64,000 nt of DNA from Haliclona indistincta (taxonomy: Eukaryota > Porifera > Demospongiae > Haplosclerida > Chalinidae). The position numbers were made by a program, and so were the translations under genes. The notes beneath the pieces were generated by a model that saw only the letters and a list, made by a program, of their open reading frames with translations, did not search any database and was not told the origin of the DNA. This document shows positions 1 through 20,185 of the stretch, one piece after another (the stretch's first letter is position 1; each line of letters begins with the position of its first letter). The stretch covers positions 9,995,367 through 10,059,366 of the forward strand of contig OZ024783.1 in assembly GCA_964017065.1 (NCBI GenBank), given 5' to 3'.

Positions 1-2740
1 TTCTTCTATTCTACTGACCACAATCAGAACAAGAACAACTGCTGAAAATGTCACTCAATCTTCTTCGTCTCTCTCTCTCTCTTCACACATCGAGCTGCTG
101 CCTGGCACTGCTTTGTCAAAAGCATTCTCTGCTCATTGCTACTCTAGTCCTGTTCTCTCTTTCTTTGTGTCAGCACTTGATAATCCAAACAACAGCTAAA
201 ACAGTTATCTGAATTGTAGTTCCTCCTTTATGCTGTTGTTGCTTCCTCTATCTACACTTCATCTTTACTTCCAATTTCTCTGTTGAACACATCTCTTGCT
301 TTCTATACCTTGTATTTGTATGTTAGTAAGCATGCTCAACTTGCTACTAATACCAAAAGTCACCATTACTCAAGTCAGCTCCTAATCTTCTCAAAGCTGA
401 ACCTTTCTCAGACTTGATCAAAATCAACAAAGAGTTTAAACAGGTCAGCATAGATGTTTGTCCTCTTCACTTCCCCTCTCTATTTACCAAGTTTTTTGTT
501 ATGATCTCTATCTAGAGAACTAGCTGGGAATAACAGCACCACTGTGGTATTGTTGTACCTTGTATTATAGAGATCTCACCTCCACCTGGTTAGCAGCATC
601 TGGTATAGTACATGTAGCTTACCCAACATTGACAAACGAGACGATCTATAGTGGTGAGTATATGCATACAGGCATTAGAAATCACTGAGTACTTATTTCT
701 CTATTTTGCTCACAGAAGGCAGTTACTCTACAGTTAATTCTGATAATTATCGTTACATAACTGAAGAGACTAGCTAACTAACCATGAGACCAGCTCCTGT
801 CCAGCCCAATCACATGCTAGCCTGTAGGAACCAGTGTATCGGCCCATTTTCAAGAGAATAAAAACTAATGACTCACCTGAAGACAGTGATGCTTACTTGC
901 AAAGAAAGGTGTGTGTCTGTCATATTTACAGTAACTTGCACTTCAAATTGTGATTAACAAACACAGACCAAATGATGCTTACTTGCATTGCTTGTGTATC
1001 ATACATGTACGTCAAAGGCAGATCCAGGGAGCTACTGGGTGCTTCAGCCCCTCCCAACGAGCAATGAAATTTGTATTATCTTAAATGGCTAATAAACAAA
1101 GAATTTAAAAGTATGTAGGCTGGTCAACTACTACTGCATTACAGCACTCACTTTCAGCTTCCATGAGCAAGGGTGGTTGTAGGGATGATCGCGTATGTGC
1201 AAAGATCACTTAAAAGACATGTTAATTAGCAAAAAAATTCTTTTCTTGCCCCCTTTCTACCATCGTGTAACTCCTGTACTTAGAGAAGAGTTTTGATAAT
1301 CTGGACATGCATTAGGTGTCCTCATATCATGAGTGCATCAGGCGTCCCAAGTATTATAACAAGGTGTTACACATTAGAGGTCCAGTTTAGCAAGATTCTA
1401 TTGTATACATAATTTCTAGTGCACTTAATATACCTTCACTTTTAACATGCTTTACCAAGCAAGAAAAAACTACCAATTTCATTCTGTGCGTGTACTGTGG
1501 TACTTGCTACCAAAGACAGTCTGCTTTTTATAGGACCAAAATTAATGTTGAGTACTTAAAATCACTCTGGGCAGGTAGTTGGCTCTGGTTGATAAAGTCA
1601 ACTATGCATCAACATTTTGAGATCAGCATACTGTACTGTGTGTGGGTTTTAATGATATAGCTTTGTCTCGTGATTTCCATTTTGACCTTGAGCAACAACA
1701 CTGTTCTATTTGTAGGAATCATAATTGACTGTCCTTCATGTTTAGATGTCACGTTGCATCGTATCTCTCAAGGTCGACAACGTCATGTTCAAACAGAAGT
1801 GAGTTGTCAAAACTATAAACGCTCATTATTATTGATTCCTCAAAGCAATACTTGAAACATAACAGGTATCTACCTACAATTTAATATGCTTCAACAGGAG
1901 TGTATGTGTGGAAGCTAACAGTGTCCAAATTGGTTTTAGTGAAAAAAGTCTGCCACGTGCACAGCAAAACCTTCCTTACAAGGAAGGTAGAAAGGTTCTT
2001 ATCTTCTTAGGTAGGAACCTAGCTTTCTATGTAGGTTCGTTATAAGGAAGGTTTTTGCTGTCCGCATAAGACAGCAATCGTTGCTCTGGCATTTGTTTTA
2101 GTTGAAATGAGCAGAACGGAGCATGGATGAATGTAAAGGTAGGAAATGGCGAGCCACAATTGATTCGCAACCCAAGTAGCAACAGTGCACGGCTGACTTT
2201 ATTTAGTTTGGTCATTACCACCATTTATTATGCTACTTCAAATAACCATGTGCCTGTAAACATTGAGGTTTCTAGTTCGAACACCTCAGACACTTGTACT
2301 ATACTCTCATCCGTCAAAGTGAATGTTTTTTTTTGTCTTTTAGAGATGCTAATGGACCTTTAACCACACTGTTACGATTGATCAACTGACCTATGACATT
2401 ATTGTGAAGTGAAGACATCACCTTTAACTCACTGGATGGATTCTTTAAAGGAATCGCACTCCAAGAACTTTAGTGTGAGGACCTCTCACAGAGAAACTGA
2501 CAGACCCTTTCTCTTAGAATAATTACAGTGCATTCTTAGATGGTCCAGTATGTATTGTATTAGTTGACAGTTGTTGTCTTGCATTGCTCAAGTTGCCTTT
2601 TTGCCACAAATAGTGTGTAATGGTGTTAGTGCAGTGCCTTGATATTGTTCTTTAGTTATGAAGTTGTTTTCAATGTTATTATTTTCCAATAATTATGGCA
2701 ACATTTCATTCTACCAAGAGTATAATATTATAATCTTGAT
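1..2740. other. Gene-free stretch at window start
   Basis: I see no convincing coding region here. The open frames are short and show no recognisable domain or splice-site pattern. The only structured item is the hairpin at 1961-2060. A gene beginning outside the window could have non-coding exons here that I cannot see. Confidence 0.4.
1961..2060. repeat. Short foldback (hairpin) element
   Basis: The two ends are inverted copies of each other: CAGCAAAACCTTCCTTAC on the left and GTTATAAGGAAGG followed by TTTTTGCTG on the right. The middle holds a second, weaker inversion. It looks like a miniature foldback transposon relic or a structured non-coding segment. No target duplication is evident. 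Confidence 0.55.
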
Positions 2741-3600
2741 TCTACGGATTATTCCATGCCAGTGTATAGAAGCTATCCACTGAGTACCAGCAATATTGTG
2801 TGTGGTCAGAAAGCTACGTAGTTGCTCCAGTTTATGAGGACCCCAAGGCACATATTCCTCGTCCTGATAAACTGATCCTGCTCCTGAGACTGCCGGTGCA
2901 TTGGTTCCTCTACAACCAGGTAGTTTCCCTCTTGTATAGAAACTGGTGCAAGTACGTTAGCAGCAGTGGCGTAGCCAGGACTTGTGGTTTGGTAGGGCAT
3001 GGTTAGCGGCGCGCGAAGCGCGCCGCGAAAAATTGGCTAATTAATATTCATGAGATGCGTAATTTTGCCGTTCTGAGCGCTGCCTGCCGTGGAAGCTCTC
3101 GACATAGTCTAGTCAGAGTAGATGATTTCGCCGCTTGTTGTATCAAAGGAAAAATTTCTGTCAATATCGTCTTATTCTGTCATTATTTCTGCAAGGTGTG
3201 GCTCAAAGGCGTGGTCTCGATTGAAGGTTTGGTAGGGCCTGGGCCCCCATTGGCCCTACCGTAGCTACGCTACTGGTTAGCAGTGGCATGACATTCACGT
3301 GAGCCGGTCCTCAGTCGATCACCACCATCAGATGTTTCAACTGAGACATCATTTCAGGCGTGAAGATAGCATGCAAAGCTTTCTCCTTGAAGAAAATGCA
3401 CATTCTCAGGCTAGCTTGTGTTGCTTTACAGTGGTCCGGAGTGCAAGTTGGATAAGTCAATATCCATTGAGTACAAGACAATGCTTGCAGGTTATCAGCC
3501 ATGATCAGGCGATTTCATTTTTGGGATACCTCAGGTTGTACGCGGTGACCTTTCAAATGTGTTCTGAACGCTATTGACCCACTTATCAAAGTCGGCCACG
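2740..3600 (-). pseudogene. Decayed copy of the CmcI-like methyltransferase
   Basis: The minus strand matches the intact neighbour at 4036-4908 almost block by block: the C-terminal tyrosine-rich part, the PWGPHK-type region, the catalytic-core stretch around MMSQLKH, and at 3565-3600 the DKWV region. It carries many small indels that break the frame, internal deletions, and a 312-bp transposon at 2964-3275. No continuous frame survives. It is a tandem duplicate lying downstream of the intact gene in transcription direction. It is unlikely to make protein. Confidence 0.85.
2964..3275. mobile_element. hAT-type MITE in the methyltransferase pseudogene
   Basis: A 312-bp insertion is bounded by imperfect terminal inverted repeats, CAGTGGCGTAGC at one end and the inverse of GTAGCTACGCTACTG at the other. 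An 8-bp target duplication GTTAGCAG lies at 2956-2963 and 3276-3283. The intact paralogue has a single uninterrupted copy of the site, so the empty site is known. The 8-bp duplication and CAGNGGCG-type ends are the hAT signature. There is no transposase frame, so it is non-autonomous. Confidence 0.9.
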
Positions 3601-4035
3601 ACTGGCATGCAGTCACTGCAATGCGGTGCTCCTGCAATGGCAGTAACGAAGCAACATGGCCACGTAGTTATTACTAGATCACCCAAACTGACGAGGGATC
3701 CAACTGCATGACGAACGCCCGACGCGGGACAATCATGAGCCCATAGATGATGATGCCCAAGGATGGCTCGATCGTGATATTGCAATTGGCCCAAGGGACG
3801 TTCATAGATTCCGTGTCTGGCCGGGTGATCTAAGCCTAAGGCCGTAAGGGGTCGTTTGTCGCTCGCGAAGAACGCAGTTGAAAGGTTTCTTCACTCCAAA
3901 GAACTGCACTTTTGTCTTGGCTAGCTCTTCCACACGAGTGGGTGGTGTATTTTACTATGAAAATAGCCCCACCTCTAAAATTAGACAGCGCAGCAGAGAT
4001 ACAAAACTACAATAATGTTATTGTTTTAATAGTGT
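3600..4035. other. Intergenic stretch between methyltransferase copy and gene
   Basis: There is no supported gene. Part of this stretch may be the rearranged upstream end of the decayed methyltransferase copy, but I cannot align it with confidence. Confidence 0.3.
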
Positions 4036-4908
4036 CTAAATCATTTTACGGATTATTCCATGCCAGTTACATAGTCCATTATAATCAGTATAGAAGCTAT
4101 CCACTGAGTACCAGCGATTGTGTGCGGTCATAAAGCTACGTAGTTGCTCCAGTTTATGAGGACCCCAAGGCACATATTCCTCATCCTGATAAACTGATCC
4201 TGCTCCTGACACTGCCGGTGCATTGGGATTACAATCCTCTACAACCAGGTAGTCTCCCTCTTGTAGAAACTGGTGGAAGTACGTTAGCAGTGGCATGACA
4301 TTCACGTGAGCGTCCTCGATCACCACCATCGGATGTTTCAACTGAGACATCATTTCAGGCGTGAAGGTTTTCTCGATAGCAAAGCTGTCTCCTTGAAGAA
4401 AATGCACATTCTCAGGCTTGTGTTGCTTTACATTGGAATGCAAGTTAGATAAATCAATGTCCATTGAGTATAGTTGACATCTGTTTGACAATGCTTGCAG
4501 GTTGTCAGACATCCACAGCGTAAAGCCTCCACTGTATGCACCAATTTCAATGATGGTGGCAGGCTGTAGGTACCACAGAAGCTGGTAAATGACAGCCAAA
4601 TCGTCCGGGCCTTTCATCAATGGAATCCCTCTGTACACTTGCTTGTATCGACCTGTTTTGTAATGCGTTTTGAGCATTTCAAACGACATACTGCTACGAT
4701 CAACTCTCTGTTCAATGCTCTGATAGCGGTCAGGATGAGACCTCAGCTGATCGACCCACTTGTCAATGTCGGCTCCGACTCCGCCATAGTTGGTCGAGTC
4801 AGTGTTCCTGCCGTTGATCGACCGCGACGCTGCTGCGTATATCCAGCGGCCCCGACCAGCGCCACACAATACGGCGCTAGCAACAGATGAACGAAACAAA
4901 GCTGACAT
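4036..4908 (-). CDS. CmcI-like SAM-dependent methyltransferase, putative mitochondrial
   Basis: A single-exon protein of 290 residues. Residues about 1-35 are rich in Arg, Ser and Ala and lack acidic residues, which fits a mitochondrial targeting peptide. The core from about residue 90 resembles the cephalosporin hydroxylase (CmcI)/rhamnosyl O-methyltransferase family. It has a SAM-binding motif I of the form IEIGAYSGG, an acidic residue after the next strand (YSMDIDL), and the conserved VVIEDAH and LVVEDCN segments. That family is best known from bacteria and acts on sugars or secondary metabolites; the substrate here is unknown. The start is the first ATG and gives the Arg-rich leader. A broken tandem copy follows at 2740-3600. 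The lack of introns beside an intron-rich neighbour may point to retroposition or horizontal transfer (inference). Confidence 0.85.
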   Translation of the reverse strand: MSALFRSSVASAVLCGAGRGRWIYAAASRSINGRNTDSTNYGGVGADIDKWVDQLRSHPDRYQSIEQRVDRSSMSFEMLKTHYKTGRYKQVYRGIPLMKGPDDLAVIYQLLWYLQPATIIEIGAYSGGFTLWMSDNLQALSNRCQLYSMDIDLSNLHSNVKQHKPENVHFLQGDSFAIEKTFTPEMMSQLKHPMVVIEDAHVNVMPLLTYFHQFLQEGDYLVVEDCNPNAPAVSGAGSVYQDEEYVPWGPHKLEQLRSFMTAHNRWYSVDSFYTDYNGLCNWHGIIRKMI

Positions 4909-4950
4909 GTGTACTCTTGAATAGTCATAAAAAATTATTATTGAAGGAAA

Positions 4951-5316
4951 TCACCAGCGCCCACGCGATTGTATGTTTGGCAGATGACATCGCTGTTCAT
5001 GGAATATTGAATGCGGTGCCGGATTCAGCCAGCAGTGCTTGGATATTATTGTCATGTCAGAAATCATAGCCTCAGCTGTTGGAGTGAAAACTGCACAGCT
5101 AACATCCGTCCAGGTCCACATCACCTTGTAGCTGCATGACCAGCTTTGCACAACATCAGTGTCATTGTAGTAGGCAAATTTACAATCAATGCATGCATTC
5201 ACCCTCTTGTCTCCAATAAATACATGTTTATGCCTATTGGAAAATATATCCAATAAATCCAATAAATATATATATCCAATAAATATATCCTGCATAGCAA
5301 CGTGAGAGCAGTGCAA
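4951..5316 (-). CDS. Open frame of unknown coding status, possibly an exon fragment
   Basis: A 121-codon minus-strand frame between the methyltransferase and ATM. Its central part is rich in Cys, Trp and Tyr (for example CKFAYYNDTD and WSCSYKVMWTW), which is more protein-like than the neighbouring frames. There is no recognised domain, and the upstream part is an AT-rich repeat of the unit ATCCAATAAATAT. It could be an exon remnant or chance. I give it low weight. Confidence 0.2.
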   Translation of the reverse strand: MHCSHVAMQDIFIGYIYLLDLLDIFSNRHKHVFIGDKRVNACIDCKFAYYNDTDVVQSWSCSYKVMWTWTDVSCAVFTPTAEAMISDMTIISKHCWLNPAPHSIFHEQRCHLPNIQSRGRW

Positions 5317-5462
5317 ATTTCCTGTTTAAAAAACAAGTACCTAATCTTAGCTATACAGTAGATTACAATGTGACAGCATTTAATGTTAAAATAATCATTA
5401 TTATACAAAACCAAATTAATTATGGTTAAGTTAAAATAATTAGTTATAGGTGTTTTTTTTTT

Positions 5463-14139
<8,677 letters not shown>

Positions 14140-14679
14140 CTGTGGAAATATATCGAGAAAAATGTGACTGGCAAGTTAGTAGAATCAAACTTCAAGTTAG
14201 ACAATCATTACAATAACATGAGTACTCCAAGAGTTGGCCCCACAAAGAGAGAAAGACCCCTAGCCAGCAAAAGGTCATGACATAGGCGGCACATTTACCA
14301 CTGATCTGTGTGTTAACGTTATTATCATCAATAAAAAGAAAAGAATGGAACTACGCACTAATGCAATTTTGAGTGCTCTAATATACAATGCATGTGCAGT
14401 ATGTTATAAGCATGCTAATCAGAGCACTATAGTAAAGCAGCATTACAAGCATTAACATTATTTGCAGTTTCAGTCAAATCTCTCTCAAAACTGTGGTGTT
14501 AAAGTTAAGTTTAGTGCATGAATATAGATTCTACAGCTAAAAAGATTTTAGCTTGCTTTTCAATTGTACAGCCATTAACGTTTGTTATTAGTAATTTTGT
14601 TGTATGCATAACAACAATTATTACTATCACTATACTATGCAATGTATAAATTGTTCATTCAAGTTGTAGTCACTTCACA
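14140..14679. other. Gap between ATM exons and next gene
   Basis: AT-rich sequence with no exon recognised on either strand. If the ATM gene continues in the same direction its next exon should lie here or beyond, but nothing fits. Confidence 0.35.
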
Positions 14680-15039
14680 ATGGCAGCAATCCGATTTCTT
14701 TTCCATTCGTCTCTAATACTGCTGATTGCAGTAATCAATGGCTGTGTGTGTGAATACTCGCAGTTGACTATCCAAGTGAGTGAATCAGGTCATGATAAGC
14801 TGTCGTGCCTTCAAGAGCCTCAGCATGCTTGTAAAACACTGGTATATGTGTTGAACCAGATGAGCAACAGTACTTTCAATCCACTCGTGGTATCAGAAGT
14901 GTTCATCAATGTAACATACAACCAAACTATCCATAAAAAACTTCTTGAGACCTTCTGTGATGTGCCAATCCGAACTGTTAGTGCATGTATGGTAGCTAGT
15001 ATGCTATCATCAGTTTATCTGGAGCTGTCTATGGACTAG
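14680..15039 (+). CDS. Secreted sponge-type protein fragment
   Basis: A 119-codon frame with an N-terminal signal peptide (hydrophobic residues about 5-23, then a CVC). A segment SESGHDKLSCLQ followed by ACKTLVYVLN is of the xDxxSCLxxxxPCKTL type, found near the N-terminus of large extracellular beta-helix-like proteins in sponges and cnidarians (recalled, not searched). After residue about 85 the sequence changes to a block containing LLETFCDVPI. A related block recurs on the minus strand at 57300-57660, so the frame looks like a chimera or a truncated first exon. The full gene is not here. Confidence is moderate that it is real coding DNA and low that it is a complete gene. Confidence 0.45.
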   Translation: MAAIRFLFHSSLILLIAVINGCVCEYSQLTIQVSESGHDKLSCLQEPQHACKTLVYVLNQMSNSTFNPLVVSEVFINVTYNQTIHKKLLETFCDVPIRTVSACMVASMLSSVYLELSMD

Positions 15040-15280
15040 CTGTTGCAGTAATGCTGGAGTAGTCATGTACTAACTATATAGATCTTACTGAGCTCAGCGC
15101 ATGGGTATGTGTTCATTCGAACTCTAGTTACAAAAGTAACGATATAGAAAAAGATGACATCTAAATTATAAGTACGATAATAATTATATTAAGAAAAGGA
15201 AAACACTTCTGCTAATGCACGTAATAAGAACCTAAAAAAAACAACAACATTAACTCATTTTTATCAAACATTTATCAACA

Positions 15281-17008
15281 TTAAGAGCTTCCAAATGGAA
15301 CACTATTGTAACTGTTTGTGCTTTGAAAGAACAATCTCTGTTCTTCCATATACTCCTCCTCCTGGTCTAACCACCTCTCATGAGTGTCCTCGATCATTGC
15401 CTGCACATTGACTATCTCGTCTCGCTGTCGGTAGCGGTAACGTCTCGACACACATGAGAAAAGCACAAGAGACACAAGGATCAGAAACCCCTTCACTCCT
15501 TCATAGATCAGCCATGACCTCCTTTCAATGATGAAATTGTCTAGAATGCCTACTACTAGGTACCTGATGCTGAAGGTGGCATACCACAGACCAATGAGCA
15601 GCCCCTGGGTAGTGCGAGGAGCCTGGGCACTGATGAACTCAAACACTGTCATGGAGACAAGCAGAGAAGAGAGACCATTGAGGAGCTGAGGAATGATGAA
15701 CCAAAGGTAGGTGTTGTCAATTAAGTACTTGTACTGATGACAGTCAAAATTGTAACTGTAACTGGATTCACAGCCAGTACGAATAATGTAGCATTGTCTA
15801 CTCGGAGGGTATTGTGCTGGATTTTTAATAACAGTGTGATGTTGTTGCCAGTATGTGGTGTCATGGTTAACAACCACTATGATATACAAGACTACTTGAA
15901 GTAGTGAGAGGTACAGACCTATCCACATTTTTGTCAGCATTCGAACATTCTTCACTCTTGGAAACACTTTCATAATCACCAGTCGATACAGTGGTATACC
16001 AACTACTGAGACAAGAGTGCTCAAGTGGAGTGGATTGTATATAATCAGTAGCAGTACTGGTAGTGAAGGACAGCTGGTCCTCTGGAGCTGATCTGGAGCT
16101 GAGTAACCATCTCCTGCTAGATGGTATCCAAACAGACACAGGAGGAGCGGAAAGATACGAAAGAATGTCTTAGTGTCCTCCACCTCCTCATTGGTGAATG
16201 GTCCTCCATACTTGTTCTTCCCCAGGTCAATACGACGTGGAATATCCTCCTCCCAGTAGGTGAAGGCACTGCGATGCTCAGGGACCTTGTGCTTCCAAGA
16301 GTACTTGAGAACTTTGTACATATTTTTAAATGGATTGAGTCCAGCTTTCTGAATGTACAAGTGCTTTTTCGTCAATAAAAATCTGATAAGTATGAATGTT
16401 ACTGCAACAATATGTGCAATTAAATAACCAATTACAGCCGCCTTATCTGACATTACAGGCAATGTGCTATTTATTTTAATATTCAATTCATCTAAAAGAA
16501 CAACACCACTATCCAAAACATAAAATGATGTTAAACTGCCAACATTCTGAGCCCAGTAGACCCAGTGGATGAAAGCAATCAGTTTTGGTGTGGGAGCCTC
16601 TAGTAACTGATCCAGTCCAAACTGAATGGCATTAGCCTGAAACAATCCTAGTCCAGTTGCGTAAATTACACAAAATATAATAACAAAAAAGTCGCTTATA
16701 CCATGATGCAAGATTTTAAACTGCCCAAAGTGTAACTCGGCGATGCCAAGTCCATTACTGACAATCAATAAACAAGCGATGAAAATGAGAATACCAAATG
16801 ACCATTTCAGGCTACGATATCTGGTCAGGTAGACATCTGTCAGGTGACCCACGAGTGGATAGAGTAAGAACAGTAGTCCTAGTACAGAGAGAGATACTAC
16901 TCTATTGCTCAAACCTGCATTGAAAAGCAGATATTCTTTCCGATTAATATTGCATATTTCCATCACCAGACAACAGACAATCACTAGCAGAGAACCACGT
17001 AGCTTCAT
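15281..17008 (-). CDS. POT/SLC15-like (PTR2) transporter, copy 1
   Basis: A single-exon membrane protein of 575 residues, predicted to be a proton-coupled oligopeptide transporter of the major facilitator superfamily. Family marks: the MFS motif-A position YPLVGHLTDVYLTRYRS (residues about 55-71); the PTR2 signature region GLGLFQANAIQFGLDQ, then WAQNVGSL after TM4; and a late IPQLLNGLSSLL...EFISAQAP segment equivalent to the IPQY...EFAYSQAP stretch of SLC15 proteins. A long hydrophilic loop (about 225-290, KYGGPFTNEEVEDTKTF) separates the two halves. The acidic C-terminal tail is cytosolic. The loop before the IPQLL segment is Cys-rich and differs from the other copies. Substrate is unknown. 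It is one of three tandem paralogues on the same strand. Confidence 0.88.
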   Translation of the reverse strand: MKLRGSLLVIVCCLVMEICNINRKEYLLFNAGLSNRVVSLSVLGLLFLLYPLVGHLTDVYLTRYRSLKWSFGILIFIACLLIVSNGLGIAELHFGQFKILHHGISDFFVIIFCVIYATGLGLFQANAIQFGLDQLLEAPTPKLIAFIHWVYWAQNVGSLTSFYVLDSGVVLLDELNIKINSTLPVMSDKAAVIGYLIAHIVAVTFILIRFLLTKKHLYIQKAGLNPFKNMYKVLKYSWKHKVPEHRSAFTYWEEDIPRRIDLGKNKYGGPFTNEEVEDTKTFFRIFPLLLCLFGYHLAGDGYSAPDQLQRTSCPSLPVLLLIIYNPLHLSTLVSVVGIPLYRLVIMKVFPRVKNVRMLTKMWIGLYLSLLQVVLYIIVVVNHDTTYWQQHHTVIKNPAQYPPSRQCYIIRTGCESSYSYNFDCHQYKYLIDNTYLWFIIPQLLNGLSSLLVSMTVFEFISAQAPRTTQGLLIGLWYATFSIRYLVVGILDNFIIERRSWLIYEGVKGFLILVSLVLFSCVSRRYRYRQRDEIVNVQAMIEDTHERWLDQEEEYMEEQRLFFQSTNSYNSVPFGSS

Positions 17009-18486
17009 GTTTGATCGTGAAGTTCACTCCATCTGTGCTACACATTCTCATGTACTTGTTCATAGTATTAGCATACACATACATGTATAAGTATTACTAC
17101 ATAAGTTTACATTGCACGTGTCCATTTTGACCAGACTAAATAAAGTATATTTTGAGCAAAAAATGTTGATTTTAGCACTTGAAGACACAAGTATCATAAT
17201 CACAAACATGTGGTCACTTGTGTTTAAAATGAGAGTCTGTTACATATATACACTCCTGTATTATTGAGCATAAAATAATGCTTGTACAGTGCTTCCAGCT
17301 TAGAGAGCCCATTTCTTATTTCACTTGCACACCAAACTTGCAGCATGCTACTCTCTCTTGTACTTATACGGATTGCACGACCAATACTCAATACACACGA
17401 GCTATTACAGATCTCTCATTGAAGCTAGTGCCATGTTTCTTATATCACTGAGACCTACAAGACGTCACAAAGAAACAGATCCACAGCAATAACAGCTCCT
17501 GTCGCGAGAGTAGAGAGCTCTATGTAGATGGACGGCTAGGAGCTGATTGCTTAATCCAATTGTTGTATGATTGTGTTTGATCGAGATCAAAGCTCAACTA
17601 AAGGTTTCGATCAGCAGTTATTTACACATAATTCATAACTAGCAGTGTACACAGACATGCATCATTAAGATGTGGTCAAGGTTCAATAAAACTCATCAAA
17701 ACAACGAAATCATAATGAACATGCATTTTTAAGGAAGGTGATGAGTATTGTTCAGTGGACCCTTGCTAATCCAAACTGCTCTAGCAAGCTCACCTGCCAT
17801 CTGGCAAAAATGGTTATTATGGATTTCACAAAGCGATGCTCGTACGCGATATTACAGCTGTGTGCTGTCTGGTAGCTCAAGTGCATTACTGTAATATCGC
17901 GTACAAGCATAACTCGGCGAAATCCATGCAACCTTTTACACAGATGGCAGTTGAGCTTGCTAGAGCAGTTTTAGTTTCGTAAACTTCACACAACCGATTG
18001 TGCTTGGTCGCCACCGGGTGGGCTCATCTTTCCACTATGGCTAATGCTGCGTAACAGAAACTTCATATGAACGAAGACTATCGATAGACAAGCAAACTTC
18101 ACTCTGCAAGTCCGTCTGTACAAATACCCGTGGCTAAAATATAAATCTACTTACCAAAGACATGAATATAATAAATACTGGTATCCCGGCCATCTAAATG
18201 AAGTGATCTGAGTAGGGTTCAAATGTGCACTAATTCTATCTGATTGACTTCCAGCATTCAAACAAGACTTTAATATGAATGACAGCAGGTTAAAATAGAA
18301 GCAAACAAAAATTGTCTTGACCAAGACTCTTCAATGTTAGGTGAACATCATAACTACTGATAACATAAGAAAGTATTTAAACTTCCACAACTTCATATCA
18401 TACTGAACAACAAAGAAGAAATGTCAAACATTTTGATAAGTAGACAAAATCGTTTTGTTTATGAAAAAGCAGATGCTTTATGACTA
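17009..18486. other. Intergenic stretch between transporter copies 1 and 2
   Basis: No gene is seen. It contains the foldback at 17773-17970; the rest is AT-rich and without recognised structure. Confidence 0.45.
17773..17970. repeat. Foldback element between transporter genes
   Basis: Two arms of about 85 bp are inverted copies with scattered mismatches. The left arm begins AACTGCTCTAGCAAGCTCA and the right arm ends TGAGCTTGCTAGAGCAGTT. Both carry the inverted sequence CGCGATATTAC near the short central loop. There are no coding frames. It is a typical miniature foldback transposon, and the transcript would form a long hairpin. Confidence 0.8.
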
Positions 18487-20185
18487 TCAAACGGCACTGT
18501 AGAGCCTTGTAGCTTGATAGAATGATCTCTGTTCTTGCATATACTCCTCCTCCTGGTCTAACCACCTCTCATGAGTGTCCTCAATCATTCTTTGCACATT
18601 GACTATCTCGTCTCGCAGTCGGTAGCGGTAACGTCTGGACACACATGAGAACAGCACAAGAGACACAAGGATCAGAAACCCTTTCACTCCTTCATAGATC
18701 AGCCAGGAACTCCTCTCAATGATGAGATTGTCTAGAATGGCTACTACTAGGTACCTGATGCTGAAGGTGGCATACCACAGACCAATGAGCAGCCCCTGGG
18801 TACTGCGAGGAGCCTGGGCACTGATGAACTCAAATACTGTCATGGAGACAAGCAGAGAAGAGAGACCATTGAGGAGCTGAGGGATGATGAACCACAGGTA
18901 GGTGTTGTCAACTGGGTCATTGTACTGATGACAATCTAAACGAACACAGCCAGTACGAATAAAATAGCATTTTGTACTCGGAGGATAATGAAAATGTTTG
19001 GGTACAACAGTGTGATGTTGCTGCCAGTATGTGGTGTCATGGTTAACAACCACTATGATATACAAGACAACTTGTAGTAGTGAGAGGTACAGACCTATCC
19101 ACATTTTTGTCAGCATTCGAACATTCTTCACTCTTGGAAACACTTTCATAATCACCAGTCGATACAGTGGTATACCAACTACTGAGACAAGAGTGCTCAA
19201 GTGGAGTGGATTGTATATAATCAGTAGCAGTACTGGTAGTGAAGGACAGCTGGTCCTCTGGAGCTGATCTGGAGCTGAGTAGCCATCTCCTGCTAGATGG
19301 TATCCAAACAGACACAGGAGGAGTGGTAGGATGCGTAGGAATGTCTTAGTGTCCTCCACCTCCTCATTGGTGAATGGTCCTCCATACTTATTCTTTCCGA
19401 GGTCAATACGACGTGGAATATCCTCCTCCCAGTAGGTGAAGGCACTGCGATGCTCAGGGACCTTGTGCTTCCAAGAGTACTTGAGCACTTTATAGATATT
19501 CTTGAACGGATTAAGTCCAGCTTTCTGAATGTAGAAAATTCTCTTTAACGCACAAATTTTGATAAGCAGTAATGTAGCAAGAACCACAACTGTGATACCA
19601 GCCAAAAAATATGCAGAGATAACATGTTTTCCATTGCTCAAAGTGCCATGCGTTAATACATTAACTTCAGTTTCCATAACAAACGTACTACCTACAGTAT
19701 AGAACAATGCTAAACTGCCAACATTCTGAGCCCAGTAGTACCAGTGGATGAAAGCAATCAGTTTTGGTGTAGGAGCCTCTAGTAACTGATCCAGTCCAAA
19801 CTGAACGGCATTTGCTTGAAACAATCCTAGTCCAACAGCGTAAATCACAACCATGATAAGGAAAAATACGTCATTTTCTTACTTATTTATATAAGGTACC
19901 ACCAGACAGATTCAGCTATAGCTAATATTCCACTGAATATAACTAAACAAGCTGCAATGATGAGCATAACGAATGAACACTTCAGGCTACGATATCTGGT
20001 CAGGTAGACATCTGTCAGGTGACCCACGAGTGGATAGAGTAAGAACAGTGATCCTATAGTCCAATGAAGTATGATATTCTATCATATAGAATTGTTGCTA
20101 TCAGCATATATTCTTTCCGACTGATATTGCACAATTCCACAACCAGACAACAGACGATCACTAGCAGAGAACCACGTAGCTTCAT
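18487..20185 (-). pseudogene. POT/SLC15-like transporter, copy 2, 5' part broken
   Basis: The 3' 440 or so codons (18487 to about 19854) read intact and match copies 1 and 3, with long identical stretches in the central loop. The 5' part is recognisable from the start MKLRGSLLVIVCC at 20185, but it has a frameshift plus stop in the second helix region (about 20070) and another stop with frame change near 19875-19885, just before the PTR2 signature. Without correction, no full-length protein is possible. An internal ATG could only give an N-terminally truncated form missing TM1-TM3. It is either a recent pseudogene or has assembly errors in two places. Confidence 0.8.

Noticed and set aside
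15867..16139. 90-codon frames repeated antisense or out of frame in all three transporter copies
   Set aside because: They are shadows of the conserved transporter coding sequence and recur only because that sequence is conserved.
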